Source of the DNA: Ignavibacteriales bacterium
GTDB taxonomy: Bacteria > Bacteroidota > Ignavibacteria > UBA10030
Length of the DNA: 64,000 nt
Assembly (NCBI GenBank): GCA_026390595.1
Contig: JAPLFQ010000006.1
Location: 1-64,000, forward strand
Direction: 5' to 3'
Position numbers and translations under genes: made by a program. Positions 61,449-64,000 of this stretch are shown here, in pieces (the first letter of the stretch is position 1; each line of letters starts with the position of its first letter). Below the pieces are notes generated by a model. It ran no database searches, had not been told where the DNA came from, and saw only the letters and a program-made list of their open reading frames with translations.

Positions 61449-62786
61449 CTATCCTTTCAATGAAGCAACGAACTTGCCGAGGATCGACTTCAGATCAGGG
61501 GTTCCGATTTCTTCCAGTTCGTACGAAATCCGAACCGCCGGTTTGTTGAGTTTAACGATCCGCGCAAGGTTGATGGGAGTTCCGATGATGACCGTGTCAC
61601 AAGGGACCTTGTTGATCGTCTCCTCGAGATCCTTCACCTGTTTCTCGCTGTATCCCATTGCCGGAAGCAGGATCCCGATGCCGGGATAGCTATCAAATGT
61701 CTTTTTGATTTCACCTGAGCAGTACGGCCTCGGGTCAATGATCTCCGACGCGCCGAATTTATGAGCTGCTACAGTACCTGCGCCGAACTTCATTTCGCCG
61801 TGGGTCAGTGTCGGTCCGTCTTCGATGACGAGCACTTTCTTTCCGGTGATAAGGCCGCTCTGATCCGCATAGATCGGGGACGCAGCTTCGATGATCTGTG
61901 TCGTCTTGTTGACCTTACGGATATTTTCGCGCAGAGTAAAGACCGCCTGCGGGTCGGCGGAATCAACTTTGTTGATGATAACAACATCCGCCATGCGCAG
62001 GTTGGTTTCGCTCGGATAGTAGGAGAGTTCGTTTCCGACACGGAGCGGATCGGCGACGACGATGGAAAGATCCGGTTTGTAAAACGATGTGTCGTTGTTG
62101 CCGCCGTCCCACACTATCACATCGGCTTCCTGCTCCGCGCTATCGAGTATCGCCTTATAATCCACCCCGGCGTAGATGATCGTTCCGTTGACGATATGCG
62201 GCTCATACTCTTCCATCTCCTCGATCGTGCATTGGTGCTTCTGAAGGTCTTCGATGGAAGCGTATCGCTGGACTTTCTGCTTCTCGAGGTCGCCGTAGGG
62301 CATCGGGTGTCGAACCGCTGCGACTTTGAGGCCGAGCTCGGCGAGCAGGCGGGAGACTTTTCGACATGTCTGGCTCTTGCCGCTTCCCGTGCGTACGGCG
62401 CAGATCGAAACCACCGGTTTCTTGCTTGGGATCATCGTTTGTGGTGCGCTCGGCAGCTTGAAATGCGCACCAGCCATCGAAGCGCGTGAAGCGAGGCTCA
62501 TCACATGCTGGTAGGACACATCGCTGTAAGAAAACACGACTTCCTCAATCGCATGTCGCCTGATCAGGTCCTCCAGATCCTTCTCCTCATAGATTGGAAT
62601 CCCGTCGGGATAGAGTTTGCCCGCGAGGGCAGCCGGGTATTTCCGTCCGGCGATGTTCGGGATTTGGGTTGCGGTGAATGCGACGACATTGTAGGGCTCA
62701 TTGTCTCGATACATGACATTGAAATTGTGGAAATCGCGTCCAGCGGCACCGATAATGATAGTGTTGATGCGTTTCATTCCTGCCAT
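61449..62786 (-). CDS. Cyclic-2,3-diphosphoglycerate-synthetase-like P-loop protein
   Basis: A 445-residue protein with an N-terminal Rossmann-like part and a P-loop (R-T-G-S-G-K-S-Q-T) followed by an I-I-N-K-V-D-like N-K-x-D motif, suggesting a GTPase-like nucleotide site. The overall layout fits the family named after cyclic 2,3-diphosphoglycerate synthetase of methanogens. Bacterial members next to carbamate kinase genes have no proven role, and cyclic diphosphoglycerate is not expected here. The start ATG at 62786 has AAGGAG with 5 bases spacing. Confidence 0.8.
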   Translation of the reverse strand: MAGMKRINTIIIGAAGRDFHNFNVMYRDNEPYNVVAFTATQIPNIAGRKYPAALAGKLYPDGIPIYEEKDLEDLIRRHAIEEVVFSYSDVSYQHVMSLASRASMAGAHFKLPSAPQTMIPSKKPVVSICAVRTGSGKSQTCRKVSRLLAELGLKVAAVRHPMPYGDLEKQKVQRYASIEDLQKHQCTIEEMEEYEPHIVNGTIIYAGVDYKAILDSAEQEADVIVWDGGNNDTSFYKPDLSIVVADPLRVGNELSYYPSETNLRMADVVIINKVDSADPQAVFTLRENIRKVNKTTQIIEAASPIYADQSGLITGKKVLVIEDGPTLTHGEMKFGAGTVAAHKFGASEIIDPRPYCSGEIKKTFDSYPGIGILLPAMGYSEKQVKDLEETINKVPCDTVIIGTPINLARIVKLNKPAVRISYELEEIGTPDLKSILGKFVASLKG

Positions 62787-62878
62787 ACAAACTCCTTCTG
62801 TGATGTTGCCGTGTGTGATTGCGGTTGGAGAGTCGTAACAATTCCGTTGACGGCGGCGCATGCCTCGTCAAGACCATC

Positions 62879-63796
62879 TCATTCTTCATCGAAGAGCATC
62901 GTAAGCAGCGCCATCCTTACAAAGAGACCGTTTTGTGACTGACGGAAATACGCCGCGCGATGATCCCGGTCGACTGCAGCATCGATTTCCACCGAGCGCG
63001 GCAGCGGATGCATAATAATTGTGTTGGATCTTATCTGGTGCAGCATCGCGGGATTGATGTTGTATTGCGAGAGGGCGACATCCTGCCTCTTGAGGCGTTC
63101 ACGATCGATGCGCGTTTGATACACCACGTCTACGGAGGGCAATACCTCGGCCGGGTCGGAGCTGAGCTGGTACCAGACGTCGCGTTCCTCAAGGTGGTCG
63201 ATAATATCCTGCTTGATCTGAAGCTCAGGAGGAGCGAGGAAGTACAGTTTTACCCGTTCGAATTTGCTGAGCAGGTAGGCGAGAGATCGGACTGTCCTGC
63301 CGGTGTCCAGTGCGCCTATCAGAGCGACGGAAAGGCCGTTGAGCGTGTTGCACTCATTGTAGATTGTGTAGAGGTCGAGCAGTGCCTGTGTGGGGTGCTG
63401 GCCGCCTTCCCCGTCGCCGGCGTTGATAATGGGAATGGGGGAGACCGCTGCTGCTCGTTTTGCTCCTCCTTCTTCGTTATGCCGAAGCACGATGACGTCG
63501 CAGTAGTTGGCTATGATCCTGATGGTGTCCTCGAGCTGCTCTCCTTCCACCACGGAGGAGAACGCTTTCGCGGATTCGGTGGAGAGCACCCGACCGCCAA
63601 GACGGTACATTGCAGCTTCAAACGAAAAACGGGTTCGTGTCGATGGCTTGTAGAACAGCGTGGCCATGATGCGGTTTTCGTAATCGCGCGTGCCGCCGCG
63701 CTGAACGATCCGTTCCATCTGACGGGTTCGGCCGAACAGCTCCATCAGGTTCGGGACTGAAAACTGCTGCGATTCGATGACATGTTGTAGTTTCAT
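62879..63796 (-). CDS. Aspartate-carbamoyltransferase-like enzyme with altered acceptor site
   Basis: A 305-residue protein aligning with ATCase catalytic chains almost in register. Ser52-Thr53-Arg54-Thr55, Arg105, His134, Gln137, Arg167 and Arg229 are all present. The 80s loop, however, reads S-V-V-E-G-E, so position 84 is Glu in place of the catalytic Lys; position 231 is Asp in place of Gln (T-R-I-D). Both contact aspartate in E. coli ATCase. Closest overall look is to plant/bacterial PyrB. Carbamoyl-phosphate binding looks intact, but the acceptor may not be aspartate. It overlaps the carbamate kinase stop (ATGA). Confidence 0.85.
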   Translation of the reverse strand: MKLQHVIESQQFSVPNLMELFGRTRQMERIVQRGGTRDYENRIMATLFYKPSTRTRFSFEAAMYRLGGRVLSTESAKAFSSVVEGEQLEDTIRIIANYCDVIVLRHNEEGGAKRAAAVSPIPIINAGDGEGGQHPTQALLDLYTIYNECNTLNGLSVALIGALDTGRTVRSLAYLLSKFERVKLYFLAPPELQIKQDIIDHLEERDVWYQLSSDPAEVLPSVDVVYQTRIDRERLKRQDVALSQYNINPAMLHQIRSNTIIMHPLPRSVEIDAAVDRDHRAAYFRQSQNGLFVRMALLTMLFDEE

Positions 63797-64000
63797 TCTT
63801 CCTGCCCGTGATCTAGTGCTGCCGTGATATGCGTACCTGCTTTGCCGCGGACTGCTTCGACCAACTGGTCGCACGAGGTGATGAACACATCGCGCCCCCC
63901 ATTGCGGACAAAACGAACGGCCGCTTCAACTTTTGGCCCCATGCTGCCGGCTGCAAACTGATTCTCGTTCAGATAGTGCTCCATGAGATCTGCAGTTGCC
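63793..64000 (-). CDS. arcC: Carbamate kinase, C-terminal part (partial)
   Basis: The last 68 codons of a gene that begins outside the window. N-Q-F-A-A-G-S-M-G-P-K-V-E-A-A and the following G-T-H segment are typical of ArcC carbamate kinases, which interconvert carbamoyl phosphate plus ADP with carbamate plus ATP. The frame is open to the window edge (A-T-A-D-L-M-E-H). It overlaps the carbamoyltransferase start by four bases, so the two enzymes are translationally coupled. Confidence 0.85.
   Translation of the reverse strand, partial: ATADLMEHYLNENQFAAGSMGPKVEAAVRFVRNGGRDVFITSCDQLVEAVRGKAGTHITAALDHGQEE

Noticed and set aside
62879-63796. Plain pyrB for pyrimidine synthesis
   Set aside because: Key acceptor-side residues are changed and no pyrimidine genes are near; the simple name would mislead.
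1-64000. CRISPR arrays, rRNA genes, prophage modules
   Set aside because: None seen; the repeats present are not regularly spaced and no cas, rRNA or phage genes were recognised.

Overview
The window looks like chromosomal DNA of a bacterium from the Bacteroidota/Ignavibacteria/Kryptonia side of the FCB group. Three things point there. Two very large secreted proteins end in a type IX secretion sorting domain with an N-Y-P-N-P-F-N-P box. The TonB energy operon has the exbB-exbD-exbD-tonB order with PstS-like and TPR genes behind it. Many starts lack a strong Shine-Dalgarno sequence. The genus cannot be named from sequence alone. Genes are dense; the two clearly empty stretches are about 102-804 (hairpin-type repeats after an IS3-type transposase tail) and 1821-2806.

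Layout, left to right. 1-0.8 kb: transposase tail, terminator and a patch of short palindromic repeats. 0.8-1.8 kb: two-gene operon of a DUF4920-like exported protein and a PepSY-type membrane protein. 2.8-10.4 kb: two giant T9SS cargo proteins, one an Asp-box beta-propeller and one a zinc metalloprotease with Ig-like repeats, which share an unusual 'WGDD' domain. 10.5 kb: tRNA-Pro. 10.9-14.5 kb: response regulator plus metallo-beta-lactamase-fold pair, then a heparinase II/III-type lyase. 14.9-17.4 kb: SDR oxidoreductase, Spy-like periplasmic protein and a lipoprotein. 17.7-24.1 kb (minus): tetR-tolC-MFP-RND efflux operon with a palindromic operator candidate. 24.3-27.5 kb: divergent KinB/AlgB-like two-component system. 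27.8-34.7 kb: STAS protein, then the ExbB/ExbD/ExbD/TonB operon with a PstS-like lipoprotein, a TPR protein and two small membrane proteins, closed by a strong terminator. 34.8-38.6 kb: tandem duplicate permease-UspA fusions, each behind a similar terminator-like hairpin. 39.0-49.3 kb: two CAT-type/LAT-type amino-acid permease pairs around a glutamate/dicarboxylate symporter and a proton-pumping pyrophosphatase, followed by soluble pyrophosphatase. 49.4-52.7 kb: TerC and two tandem PAP2 phosphatases. 52.8-64 kb (minus): a redox and nitrogen-metabolism block.

Two systems deserve most attention. First, 52.8-59.8 kb encodes a NuoE, a NuoF and a 1244-residue protein that joins a NuoG-like 2Fe-2S domain, a GltD/NfnB-like flavin-NAD(P)H module, extra 4Fe-4S clusters and a molybdopterin-oxidoreductase-like domain lacking the catalytic Cys/Sec and the C-terminal cofactor-binding domain. 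A ferredoxin and a small double-RAM-like protein lie beside it. It resembles electron-bifurcating NADH/NADPH/ferredoxin transhydrogenases rather than a formate dehydrogenase. Second, 60.1-64 kb encodes carbamate kinase, an aspartate-carbamoyltransferase homologue, a cyclic-2,3-diphosphoglycerate-synthetase-like P-loop protein and a Cys/Met-metabolism PLP enzyme. The carbamoyltransferase keeps every carbamoyl-phosphate residue checked, but Lys84 is Glu and Gln231 is Asp in E. coli numbering. This suggests a carbamoyl pathway with a different acceptor.

The transporter block pairs six amino-acid or organic-anion carriers with both kinds of pyrophosphatase; the soluble enzyme's start codon overlaps a permease stop. 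This could energise uptake through PPi turnover, which is an inference from gene order.
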